Source: Micromonospora costi
GTDB taxonomy: Bacteria > Actinomycetota > Actinomycetes > Mycobacteriales > Micromonosporaceae
Assembly: GCF_003626655.1 (NCBI RefSeq)
Contig: NZ_RBAN01000004.1
Coordinates: 310,001 to 374,000 of the forward strand
Length of the DNA: 64,000 nt
Reading direction: 5' to 3'
In this document: positions 52,199 through 60,437 of the stretch, one piece after another
Layout: the number at the start of each line of letters is the position of its first letter
How positions within the stretch are numbered: the first letter of the stretch is position 1
The notes under the pieces: generated by a model
What the model saw: the letters and a program-made list of their open reading frames with translations, nothing else
Told to the model about the DNA's origin: nothing
The model's database searches: none
Translations under genes and position numbers: made by a program

Positions 52199-52954
52199 TC
52201 ACCGCGACACACCCGGCCGTGTCGGCGCCGCCGGGTCGCCGTCGCGCACCCGGCCGCGCCGGTCGAGCCACCGGGGCAGCGGCAGCGTCCGCCACGGGAC
52301 CCGCAGGAGCAGCCGCACGATGAGCAGGCCGAGCAGATATCCCGCGATGCTGTCGGTGAGCCAGTGGTAGCCGAGATAGGTCGTGCCGATGAAGGTCAGC
52401 ACTCCGGGCACCCACATGAGCAGCCGTCGGGCCAGGACGGACAGGTAGGGCGAGAGCAGCATGGCGAGCACGCCGTAGTAGACGATGCCGTTGCTGACGT
52501 GGCCCGACGGGTAGTACTCCTCCCAGCCGTCGCTGAACATCTCCACGGAACCGTGGTGCGGCGCCCCCCGCGAGGTCCACCGCTTCAGTCCCACGATCAG
52601 CAGGGTGCTGACGATCGGCGCCAGCCCGGCGGGGATGATCGGGCGCACCGTGCGGTGCCGCCAGGCCAGCCAGAACGAGACCAGCACGGTCACGACCGTG
52701 AGGATGCCGCCCTGGCCGAGGTGGTCGAAGAACCACATCATCGTCGACACCGGATCGGGGCGGTGCTGGTCGCACCAGTCGCGTACGACGATGTCCAGCC
52801 GGAGCAGCGGTGGCCACCAGATCAACCCGGCGGTGAGCGCCACCAGCCCCGCGAGCAGCAGTCCGTCGAACCACCAGCTCTTCGGCACCGGCACCAGCAC
52901 GGGCACGCCGAGCGGCCGCGGTGGGCGGCGTCGCGACGGTGTCCCCGCTGGCAT
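52199..52954 (-). CDS. PAP2-family membrane phosphatase
   Basis: A 251-residue membrane protein with five or six spans and the type-2 phosphatidic acid phosphatase motifs: KRWTSRGAP (motif 1), PSGHVSN (motif 2) and GYHWLTDSIAG (motif 3, catalytic His). Typically dephosphorylates lipid phosphates such as undecaprenyl diphosphate or phosphatidic acid at the membrane outer face. Its N-terminus is Arg/Pro-rich. Monocistronic. Confidence 0.92.
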   Translation of the reverse strand: MPAGTPSRRRPPRPLGVPVLVPVPKSWWFDGLLLAGLVALTAGLIWWPPLLRLDIVVRDWCDQHRPDPVSTMMWFFDHLGQGGILTVVTVLVSFWLAWRHRTVRPIIPAGLAPIVSTLLIVGLKRWTSRGAPHHGSVEMFSDGWEEYYPSGHVSNGIVYYGVLAMLLSPYLSVLARRLLMWVPGVLTFIGTTYLGYHWLTDSIAGYLLGLLIVRLLLRVPWRTLPLPRWLDRRGRVRDGDPAAPTRPGVSR

Positions 52955-53090
52955 GGTCCCTCTCCGCTCTGCCGCCGGGCAGCATCCGACTCAACAGGGC
53001 GAAAATATCCCAAAATGAACCAGCACGGTCGGCGAGCCGTCGATTAGGCCCGCGAACGGGTGGCGCGCGAGAGAGCGTCGGGGGCGGCCG

Positions 53091-53558
53091 TCACTGGAGG
53101 GGAATCTCGTGGCCCGCTCCGCGTTCCTCGTCGGGTCGCGGCCCGAAGTACCGGCGATCGGACTCCGAGATCGGCACGTCGTTGATGCTGGCCTCCCGTC
53201 GCCGCATGAGACCGCGGTCGTCGAACTCCCACAGTTCGTTGCCGTAGCTGCGGAACCATCGGCCGTCGTGGTCGTGCCACTCGTACTGGAAGCGCACGGC
53301 GATGCGGTTCTCCCGGAAGCCCCACAGACTCTTCCGCAGGACGTAGTCCAGTTCGCGCTCCCACTTCGCGGTGAGGAACTCCACGATCGCCTGGCGGCCG
53401 TAGATGAACTGCTCACGGTTGCGCCAGGCGGAGTCCTCCGTGTAGGCCAAGCTGACCCGCTGCGGATCGCGGCTGTTCCAGGCGTCCTCCGCGGCCTGCA
53501 CCTTGGCGATCGCGGAGTCGAGGTCGAACGGCGGAAACGGTGGGCGTGCCTCGGTCAT
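53091..53558 (-). CDS. DUF1348 / NTF2-like protein
   Basis: A 155-residue nuclear-transport-factor-2-fold protein of the DUF1348 type: AIAKVQAAEDAWNSRDPQRVSLAYTEDSAWRNREQFIYGR, then RIAVRFQYEWHDHDGRWFRSYGNELWEFDDRGLM, and SINDVPISESDRRYFG at the end. NTF2-like folds host varied small-molecule enzymes or binding proteins; no reaction can be assigned. It is 45 bp below the VOC gene on the same strand and may be co-transcribed with it. Confidence 0.88.
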   Translation of the reverse strand: MTEARPPFPPFDLDSAIAKVQAAEDAWNSRDPQRVSLAYTEDSAWRNREQFIYGRQAIVEFLTAKWERELDYVLRKSLWGFRENRIAVRFQYEWHDHDGRWFRSYGNELWEFDDRGLMRRREASINDVPISESDRRYFGPRPDEERGAGHEIPLQ

Positions 53559-53603
53559 GCGCGTACCCCTTTCCTCGGGATCGAGCCCGACGGCGGCCCC
53601 GAC

Positions 53604-54053
53604 TCACCCGGAGGTCGGGCCGGCGACCTCGGCCAGGATCCCGGTGCCCTGGCCGAGTTCGATCAGGTAACCGTCCGGGTCCCGCAGGTAGCACCGGATC
53701 TCGACGCCGTGGTCCTTCGGCTCGGTGAGGAACTCCCCGCCCCGGGAACGCCACTGCTCGTAGACCGCCCGGACGTCGGTGACCCGCACGTTCATCGCGC
53801 CGCTCAGCACGTCCGGGTCCGGCGGGGCCTGCGCCCGTACGGTCGGCTTGTCGTCGGTCGGACCGCCCTCGTCGTTGATCACGATGTAGCTGTTGTGGAA
53901 GCGCAGGATCGCCGGCTGCCGCTCCCGCACCACCGTCGCGCCCAGCACCCGCCGGTAGAACTCCCGGGACCGGTCGACGTCCCGGACGATCAGCAGGTGG
54001 GTGAGCACCATCCCGTCCTCCGGCCGGAAGTAGTCCGGCGCCTCGATAGCCAT
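53604..54053 (-). CDS. VOC-family (glyoxalase/bleomycin-resistance-like) protein
   Basis: A 149-residue vicinal-oxygen-chelate protein: LTHLLIVRDVDRSREFYRRVLGATVV then FLTEPKDHGVEIRCYLRDPDGYLIELGQG, the paired beta-alpha-beta modules. Possible metal ligands are His in LTHLL, His in PKDHG and Glu in LIELGQ. ATG 54053 has GGAGG; a longer frame adds 19 low-complexity residues. Substrate unknown. Confidence 0.88.
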   Translation of the reverse strand: MAIEAPDYFRPEDGMVLTHLLIVRDVDRSREFYRRVLGATVVRERQPAILRFHNSYIVINDEGGPTDDKPTVRAQAPPDPDVLSGAMNVRVTDVRAVYEQWRSRGGEFLTEPKDHGVEIRCYLRDPDGYLIELGQGTGILAEVAGPTSG

Positions 54054-54111
54054 CCGCGCCTCCCCGGGCTCTCGTCCGGCGGCGGGTACCCGTCGGCGGC
54101 GCCGGCACACC

Positions 54112-54942
54112 TCAGGGTTTGCGGGCGAGACCGGCCCAGTAGTACGCGGCGTGCGGGTCGTCCGGCTCGCCGTCCTCCGGCCGCCACGCCATGACCGGGG
54201 CGATGCCCGGTTCGACCAGCTCCCAGCCGTCGAAGAAGCGCTCCACCTCGGCGCGGGTGCGGGGCACCAGGGTCATGTGCCCCTGGGTGGCCGCGGCGAC
54301 CGCGGCGCTCATCTCCGCCGGGTTGAAGTCCTGCGTGGGGTGGGTGATGGCCAGGTAGCTGCCCGACGGCAGGGCCTCCATGAGCGTACGCAGCAGGCCC
54401 GCCGGGTCGTCGCTGTCGCGCAGCAGCATGAGCACCGCGATGAGCGTGAGCGCCACGGGCCGGTCGAGGTCGAGCGTGCCGGTGAGGCGTTCGTCGGCGA
54501 GGATCTTCTCCGGCTCGCGCAGGTCGGCGTGGATGTACTCGCTGCGTCCCTGCTCGGTGCTGATCATGAGGGCGCGGGCGTGCGCCAGCACGATCGGGTC
54601 GTTGTCGACGTAGACCACCCGCGTCTCCGGCGCGATCGCCTGGGCCACCTCGTGCAGGTTCGGTCGGGTCGGGATGCCCGTGCCGATGTCGATGAACTGG
54701 CGGATGCCGGCCTCGCCCACGAGATAGCGGGCGACCCGGTGGACGAACGCCCGGTTCTCCTTGGCCATCGTGCGCAGGGTCGGGATCGCCTCGATGAGGG
54801 CGGCACCCATCGCCCGGTCCGCCGCGAAGTTGTCCTTCCCGCCGAGCCACCAGTCGTACACCCGGGCGGAGTGCGGAACGGACGCGTCCACGCCGGACGG
54901 TGGGACCTCCCGGCCGGCGACGTCAGCGCTGCTGTTCGACAC
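54112..54942 (-). CDS. DUF574 SAM-dependent methyltransferase
   Basis: A 276-residue protein of the actinobacterial DUF574 (Methyltransf_19) family: SVPHSARVYDWWLGGKDNFAADRAMG near the N-terminus, the SAM loop FIDIGTGIPTRPNLHEVAQ and VVYVDNDPIVLAHARALM. Full length. GTG 54942 has GAGGGGAGA upstream. Members of this large family are numerous in Streptomyces and Micromonospora, with unknown targets. 40 bp below the alcohol dehydrogenase of the polyol operon; co-transcription is possible but it need not share the function. Confidence 0.9.
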   Translation of the reverse strand: MSNSSADVAGREVPPSGVDASVPHSARVYDWWLGGKDNFAADRAMGAALIEAIPTLRTMAKENRAFVHRVARYLVGEAGIRQFIDIGTGIPTRPNLHEVAQAIAPETRVVYVDNDPIVLAHARALMISTEQGRSEYIHADLREPEKILADERLTGTLDLDRPVALTLIAVLMLLRDSDDPAGLLRTLMEALPSGSYLAITHPTQDFNPAEMSAAVAAATQGHMTLVPRTRAEVERFFDGWELVEPGIAPVMAWRPEDGEPDDPHAAYYWAGLARKP

Positions 54943-54982
54943 GATCGTCTCCCCTCGATCGTCCGATATCGACGAGCGAAGC

Positions 54983-55996
54983 CTAGAGGATCCGGGGCGC
55001 GGCGCCCGACCCGACGATCTCGATCTTCCGGCCCACACCGGCCCGGAACTGGGCGACGGCATCGGCGTAGCCGTCCAGCGGGAACCGGTGGCTGATGAAC
55101 ACGTCGGGGTCGAGGAGCCCCCCGGCGAACAGCTCGCCGGCCCGTTCGAAGCTGTGCAGCACGGCCATCGACCCGGTCACCGTGAGTTCCTGGTTGTAGA
55201 CCCGGTACGGCTCGATGGTCGCCCGCGTCCGGTACTCGGAGACGCCGAACTGCAGGAACGTTCCGGCCGGCGCGACGCGGCGGAGCCCGTCGTCGATCGC
55301 CGCCTGCACGCCGGTGCAGTCGATCACCACGTCCCACCCGCGGGACCGGGTCAGCTCCGAGGCGCTCGGCGCCGACGCGGAGCAGCCCAGCTTCACGGCG
55401 GTGGCCAGCCGGGCCGGGTTCGGATCCGCAACGCTGACACTCGCGGCGCCGCAGCGCTTGGCCAGTTCCAGCATCATGAGCCCCATCGTCCCGGCCCCGT
55501 AGATCAGGTAGTGGTCGCCGAGACGCCGGGGCAGGACGTCGAAGCCCCGGACCGCGCACGACAGCGGCTCGATGAGCGCGGCGTCCACGGGCGCCACGGC
55601 GTCGGGGAGCGGGAAGCAGTTCTTGACCGGGGCCACCGCGTACTCGGCGGCCCCGCCGGACACGGTCACCCCGATGGCCGCCCACCGCTCGCAGAGGTTG
55701 CCGCGCCCGCGACGGCACTGGTAGCACTCCCCGCAGTGCAGCGACGGGTCCACCGCGACGGCGTCGCCGACACGGACCTCGGTGACGTCACGGCCCGTCG
55801 CCACGACCGTGCCGGCGAACTCGTGCCCGGGCACGATCGGGTACGCGGGGGCGAACTCGCCGTCGAGGATGTGCAGGTCGGTACCGCAGATGCCGCAGCC
55901 GGCGACCTCCACCACCACGTCCCGGGGCCCGGGTGTCGGGTCGGGCACCGATTCGATCGAGATCTGCCCCGGCGTGACGATGACCGCTGCCTTCAC
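54983..55996 (-). CDS. zinc-dependent alcohol (polyol) dehydrogenase
   Basis: A 337-residue MDR enzyme of the sorbitol/threonine dehydrogenase group. Catalytic zinc site GCGICGTDLHILDG and GHEFAG, structural zinc Cys CGECYQCRRGRGNLC (all four), Rossmann YGAGTMG. GTG 55996 overlaps the permease stop (GTGA). In this operon it probably oxidises a polyol such as sorbitol, mannitol or arabitol to the ketose after uptake. Confidence 0.92.
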   Translation of the reverse strand: MKAAVIVTPGQISIESVPDPTPGPRDVVVEVAGCGICGTDLHILDGEFAPAYPIVPGHEFAGTVVATGRDVTEVRVGDAVAVDPSLHCGECYQCRRGRGNLCERWAAIGVTVSGGAAEYAVAPVKNCFPLPDAVAPVDAALIEPLSCAVRGFDVLPRRLGDHYLIYGAGTMGLMMLELAKRCGAASVSVADPNPARLATAVKLGCSASAPSASELTRSRGWDVVIDCTGVQAAIDDGLRRVAPAGTFLQFGVSEYRTRATIEPYRVYNQELTVTGSMAVLHSFERAGELFAGGLLDPDVFISHRFPLDGYADAVAQFRAGVGRKIEIVGSGAAPRIL

Positions 55997-56865
55997 TTGA
56001 CCGCCCCCATCGAGAGTCCACGGACGAGTTGCTTCTGGGCGATCCAGCCGGCGAGTACGACCGGCAGCGACACCAGCGTCGCCGCCGCGCAGAGCCGGGC
56101 CAGGAACAGCCCTTCGGAGGTGATGAAGCCGACCAGGAAGATCGGTGACGTGCCGGCCCGGGTCGCGGTCAGGTTCACCGCGAAGAAGAACTCGTTCCAG
56201 CTGAAGATGAAACAGATCAGCGCGGTGGCGGCCAGCCCGGGCGCGACGATCGGCAGGAGGATCCGGCGGATCGTCACCAGGACGCTCGCGCCGTCCACCG
56301 CGGCCGCCTCGATCAGGGCCGGCGGCACCTCCAGCAGGAACGACCGCATCATCCAGACGGCGAGCGGCAGGTTCATGGCGGTGTAGAGGACCACCATCGT
56401 CCAGACGTTGTCGAGCAGGCCGAGTTCCTTGACCAGCAGGTAGATGGGCAGCAGCGCGGCCACCGCGGGGAGCATCTTGGTGCTGATGAAGAAGAAGAGC
56501 ACGTCGCGCCACTTGGCCACCGGTCGGATCGACAGCGCGTACGCGGCCGGGGTGGCCAGCAGCAGGACGAACAGCGTGGAGACCACACTGGCCATCAGCG
56601 AGTTGAGCAGGTACGGGGTGATGTCCCGGTCGAACACCTGCCGGTAGCCGTCGAGCACCGGCGTGAACACCCAGGTCGGCGGGTTGCTGGCGGCGTCGAC
56701 CTCCCGCTTGAAGCCGGTGAGCACCATCCAGAGCACCGGGAGGAAGAACAAAAGCCCGACCAGCCAGGCGAGCGCGGTCCAGCCGGCCCCGGCCCGGTCG
56801 GTCCGGCGGGCACGGCGACGCTGCCGGGCGGCGGGGGCCTTCGGATCGGTGCGAACGGCGGTCAT
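55993..56865 (-). CDS. carbohydrate ABC transporter permease (MalG/SmoG-like)
   Basis: A 290-residue permease with six spans, starting after a basic N-terminus (RQRRRARRTDRAG). The EAA loop is EAAAVDGASVLVTIRRILLPIVAPGL. The ATG overlaps the stop of the MalF-like gene. Its IFSWNEFFFAVNLTATRAGTSPIFLVGF segment matches polyol transporter subunits. Works with 56862-57797 and the receptor at 57860. Confidence 0.92.
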   Translation of the reverse strand: MTAVRTDPKAPAARQRRRARRTDRAGAGWTALAWLVGLLFFLPVLWMVLTGFKREVDAASNPPTWVFTPVLDGYRQVFDRDITPYLLNSLMASVVSTLFVLLLATPAAYALSIRPVAKWRDVLFFFISTKMLPAVAALLPIYLLVKELGLLDNVWTMVVLYTAMNLPLAVWMMRSFLLEVPPALIEAAAVDGASVLVTIRRILLPIVAPGLAATALICFIFSWNEFFFAVNLTATRAGTSPIFLVGFITSEGLFLARLCAAATLVSLPVVLAGWIAQKQLVRGLSMGAVK

Positions 56866-57797
56866 CGGGCATCCTCCAGCCGGAACAGGCTCGAGATCAC
56901 CCGCAGCGCGAAGGTGGCCACCACGATCGTGGCGATCACGACCACGACGCCGGCGGCGGCCGCCTCGCCGTACTCGAACTTCCGGAAGGTGGTCAGGTAG
57001 ATCTCGTACGGCAGGTTGGTGGTGGCGGTGCCCGGGCCGCCCTGGGTGATGGTGAAGACCGCGTCGAACGTCTGCACCAGGTAGATCGAGCCGAGCAGCG
57101 CGCCGAGTTCCAGGTACGGCCGCAGGTGCGGAAGCGTGACGCGGGAGAAGATCTGCCAGGCGCCCGCCCCGTCGACCCGGGCCGCCTCCAGGATCTCCGT
57201 GGACTGGCTCTGCAGGCCGGCCAGGATGATCAGCATCATGAACGGCGTCCACTGCCAGACCAGGGTGGCGACGACCGAGAGCATCGGATACTGCGAGACC
57301 CAGTCGGTGCTGCCGCCCACGATGCCGTTGATCAGGCCGTACGCCGGGTTGTAGATGGCGTGCTTCCACAGCAGCGCGGCGGCCATGGGCATCACCAGGA
57401 ACGGGGTGATGAGCAGGGTCCGGACAACCCCCCGCCCCGGGAACCTCCGGTCCAGCAGGATGGCGACGCCGAGCCCGAGCAGCACCGACGCGACGACGGC
57501 GCAGGCGGTGAGCACCACCGTGTTCAGCAGGGCGGCGCGCAGCCGGCCGTCGGTGAGCACCTGGGCGTAGTTGGCGAGCCCGGCGAAGCTCCGCTCGCCG
57601 GGGCGCAGCGCGTTCCAGTCGAGTGTGGACAGGTAGAGCGTGACCAGGAACGGGATCTGGGTCACGACGATCGCGAACACCAGGGCGGGCAGCAGCGGCG
57701 CGCGGCGGGCCCAGCGGCCGTCGGCGCGGCCGCGGGCCGGAGCCGCGACCGGGGCGCGGGGCGTCACGACGACGCCGGTGGTACGTGTCTGTGACAT
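56862..57797 (-). CDS. carbohydrate ABC transporter permease (MalF/SmoF-like)
   Basis: A 311-residue permease with six spans. FVTLYLSTLDWNALRPGERSFAGLANYAQVLTDGRLRAALLNTVVLT and the EAA loop LEAARVDGAGAWQIFSRVTLPHLRPYLE are clear family features. ATGA overlap with the MalG-like gene. No ATPase is encoded in this operon, so the shared multi-sugar ATPase (MsiK-type) encoded elsewhere probably energises it (established pattern in actinobacteria). Confidence 0.92.
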   Translation of the reverse strand: MSQTRTTGVVVTPRAPVAAPARGRADGRWARRAPLLPALVFAIVVTQIPFLVTLYLSTLDWNALRPGERSFAGLANYAQVLTDGRLRAALLNTVVLTACAVVASVLLGLGVAILLDRRFPGRGVVRTLLITPFLVMPMAAALLWKHAIYNPAYGLINGIVGGSTDWVSQYPMLSVVATLVWQWTPFMMLIILAGLQSQSTEILEAARVDGAGAWQIFSRVTLPHLRPYLELGALLGSIYLVQTFDAVFTITQGGPGTATTNLPYEIYLTTFRKFEYGEAAAAGVVVVIATIVVATFALRVISSLFRLEDAR

Positions 57798-57859
57798 CGG
57801 TTCACCTCACGTCGGGCCGGGAGCGGCCGCACCTCGGAGCGGCCGCTCCCGACGGGTGA

Positions 57860-59227
57860 CTACCGGTATTCCCGGGCGACGTCCTCGGCCAGTTTCTGGC
57901 CGTCGGCGAGCGCCTTCTCCACGGTGGTGCTCCCGGCGATGGCCGCCGAGACCTCCTGGGACACCTTGGTGCCCAGGTCGGCGAACTCGGGGATGCCGAC
58001 GAACTGCACCCCGAGCGCCGGTCGCGGCTGCACGCCCGGGTTCTTCGGGTCGGCCTCCTGGATCGACGCGAGCGTCAGGTCCGCGAACGCCGCGGCCGAC
58101 TGCCGGTACTCCGGGATGGTGTAGGTCGACTGCCGCTTGCCCGCCGGCACGCGCGACCAGCCGAGCGTCGAGCCCACCAGGCGTTCGTACTCCTTCCCGG
58201 TGGCCCAGGAGATGAACTGCCAGGCCGCGTCGGGGTGCTTGGTGGTCTTCGGCATGGCCAGCGCCCAGGCCCAGAGCCAGCCCGACGAGGCCGTCTTCGC
58301 GACCGGCGCGTACGCGTAGCCGACCTTGCCGGCCACGGTGCTGGCCGACGCGTCCTCCAACGTCCCGGCGGCGGAGGTGGCGTCGTACCACATCGCGGCC
58401 TTGCCCTGACCGAAGGTGTTCAGGCACTCGGTGAAGCCGGCCTGCGGCGCGCCGGGCTGGCCGTGCGCCCGGACCAGGTCGACGTAGAACTTCGTGGCCT
58501 CGACGAACTCGGGCGCGTTCACCCTGGGCGTCCAGTCCTTCTCGAACCACGTGCCGCCGAAGGTGTTGACCACCGTCGTGAGCGGGGCGAACAGCTCGCC
58601 CCAGCCGGACAGCCCGCGCAGGCAGATGCCGGAGACGCCGGCCTTGTCGTCGTCGAGCTGCGCCGCGAACTGCGCCACCTGCTGCCAGGTCGGGCGCTCC
58701 GGCATGGTCAGTCCCTTGGCCGCGAAGAGCTCCTTGTTGTACATGAGGAACGACGACTCCCCGTAGAACGGGGCCGCGTAGAGCTTGCCGTCCTCGCCGG
58801 AGAGCGAGGTGACCATCGGCTGGAGCAGGTCGTTCCGGTCGTAGCCGCCGTCGGCGTCGGCGTACGAACTCAGCTCGTGCAGCCAGCCGTTCTTCGACCA
58901 GATCGGCGCCTCGTACGCTCCGATCGTGGCCACGTCGTACTGGCCGCCCTGGGTGGCCACGTCCTGGGTGACCTTGTCGCGCAGTTCGTTCTCCGGAAGG
59001 ATCGTGAACCGGACGGTGATGCCGGTCGTCTTGGTGAAGCTGTCCGCAGTGACCTTGGCGAGGTCCTCCATCTGCGGGTTGCCCACCATGAGCACGGTGA
59101 TGGTCTTGCCGTCCCCGCCGTCGGACGATCCACCGCCGGCCCCGGAGCAGGCGGGGGCGGCGAGGACGGCCACGACCGACAGAGCCAGTGCGGGTCGCAA
59201 GCGGTGCGGGGACCATGATCTGGACAC
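57860..59227 (-). CDS. ABC transporter substrate-binding protein, polyol (SmoE)-like
   Basis: A 455-residue family-1 solute receptor. The signal is LRPALALSVVAVLAAPAC, with a lipobox-like APAC that has Pro at -2, slightly off consensus. The sequence KTITVLMVGNPQMEDLAKVTADSFTKTTGI and YDVATIGAYEAPIWSKNGWL resemble the sorbitol/mannitol receptors. GTG 59227 with TGGAGG upstream; the longer frame adds 29 non-signal residues. The DeoR gene is 70 bp upstream on the same strand. Confidence 0.9.
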   Translation of the reverse strand: MSRSWSPHRLRPALALSVVAVLAAPACSGAGGGSSDGGDGKTITVLMVGNPQMEDLAKVTADSFTKTTGITVRFTILPENELRDKVTQDVATQGGQYDVATIGAYEAPIWSKNGWLHELSSYADADGGYDRNDLLQPMVTSLSGEDGKLYAAPFYGESSFLMYNKELFAAKGLTMPERPTWQQVAQFAAQLDDDKAGVSGICLRGLSGWGELFAPLTTVVNTFGGTWFEKDWTPRVNAPEFVEATKFYVDLVRAHGQPGAPQAGFTECLNTFGQGKAAMWYDATSAAGTLEDASASTVAGKVGYAYAPVAKTASSGWLWAWALAMPKTTKHPDAAWQFISWATGKEYERLVGSTLGWSRVPAGKRQSTYTIPEYRQSAAAFADLTLASIQEADPKNPGVQPRPALGVQFVGIPEFADLGTKVSQEVSAAIAGSTTVEKALADGQKLAEDVAREYR

Positions 59228-59297
59228 GGCGAACCTCCAGGATCCGATTCGGTGGTGGGGAATGCGGCCGGTCCGGCGGTCAGACGCGCTGGAGCGG

Positions 59298-60059
59298 TCA
59301 GACTCGCTGGACAACCGGGCCGAGCAGTGAGTACCGGTGGGCTTCGGACGCCGGCAGTCCGACGTCGGTGACGACGGTGTCGACGTCGGCGACGTCCGCG
59401 AAGCGGCAGAAGCTGCTGGAGCCGAACTTGGTGTGTACGCCGGCGAAGACGACCCGTCGGGAGACGGTGATCACCTGCGCCTTCACCGCGGCGACGGCGG
59501 GGTCGGGGGTGGTCAGGCCGTGCTGCCGCGAGATGCCGTTCGCGCCGACGAACGCCAGGTCGATCACGAAGCCGGCGAGCATGTCGACCGCCCAGTGGTC
59601 GACGGTTGCCCGGGTCCGGCCCCGGACCCGGCCTCCCAGCAGCAGGACCGTGGTGGCGGGTGACGCGGCAAGGATCGCCGCGGTGTCCAGCGACGCGGTG
59701 ACCACGGTGAGCGCCCGCTCGGCCGGCAGCGCCTCCGCGATCAACCGGGGGGTGTACCCCTCGTCCACGAAGATCGACTCGGCGTCGCCCAGCAGTTGCG
59801 CCGCGGCCGTGGCGATGCGGCGTTTCTCCGTGACCAGTCGCGTGGTCCGTGTGTCGAGGGTGGTCTCGAATCGGGCCGTCTCCACCGGGTAGGCGCCGCC
59901 GTGGGTGCGCCGCACCAGACCCTGTTGCTCGAGCCGGTGCAGGTCACGCCGGACGGTCTCCGGCGAGACGGCCAGGTCGGCGGCCAGTTTCTGCACGTCG
60001 ACCGCGCCGTGTTCGCGGGCGAGAGCGAGGATGCGCTGCCGGCGCTCCATGGAGTTCAT
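59298..60059 (-). CDS. DeoR/GlpR-family transcriptional regulator
   Basis: A 253-residue repressor. HTH: ERRQRILALAREHGAVDVQKLAADLAVSPETVRRDLHRLEQQGLVRRTHGGAY (about 5-57), the DeoR signature; a sugar-phosphate-isomerase-like effector domain follows with the characteristic IFVDEGYTPRLIAEAL and FVGANGI (NGIS). Effector is probably a phosphorylated or keto-sugar derivative of the transported polyol. First gene of the minus-strand operon with the SBP, permeases and dehydrogenase. Confidence 0.93.
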   Translation of the reverse strand: MNSMERRQRILALAREHGAVDVQKLAADLAVSPETVRRDLHRLEQQGLVRRTHGGAYPVETARFETTLDTRTTRLVTEKRRIATAAAQLLGDAESIFVDEGYTPRLIAEALPAERALTVVTASLDTAAILAASPATTVLLLGGRVRGRTRATVDHWAVDMLAGFVIDLAFVGANGISRQHGLTTPDPAVAAVKAQVITVSRRVVFAGVHTKFGSSSFCRFADVADVDTVVTDVGLPASEAHRYSLLGPVVQRV

Positions 60060-60085
60060 CGCTCACCTCCGCCCATCGGTGCCTA

Positions 60086-60095
60086 TGTTTTAACA
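60086..60095. promoter_or_regulatory. candidate DeoR operator
   Basis: TGTTTTAACA, with TGTT/AACA arms, 27 bp upstream of the DeoR start in an AT-rich patch. DeoR-family sites often have such half-sites. A related GGCGTTAAATCA occurs at 60181-60192. Confidence 0.5.
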
Positions 60096-60321
60096 CCGTT
60101 ACGGGGAGGTGACGTCCAGCGCATCAGCGCCAATCGAGAGGGTTAGTGCCCGATCGGCGCGCGTGACCGGCGCCATCAATGGCGTTAAATCATCGTGTGG
60201 CCGGCAAATGGTGCGCCCGATTGGGCCTCCCGGATGCCCGTTCCACGCCCGTCCTCGCGACCAGGGCATGCCCGGGCACCGCGCCGGCCACCGCGGCACG
60301 GACCGCCGAGGTCGCGGTGGT

Positions 60322-60379
60322 GCCGCCGATGCGGGCCCACGTGCGGCGGCGCCGCCGATCCGGGCCCACGTGCGGCGGC
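60322..60379. repeat. 29-bp tandem duplication
   Basis: Two adjacent 29-base copies (60322-60350, 60351-60379), one mismatch apart (G/C), sharing the core CGGGCCCACGTGCGGCGGC. In the 378-bp gap between the DeoR gene and the MFS gene; function unknown. Confidence 0.8.
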
Positions 60380-60437
60380 GGGCGGACGCCGGACCCCGGC
60401 GGGGACCGGCGCCCGGCGGAGCGCCGGCGAGCGCCGG

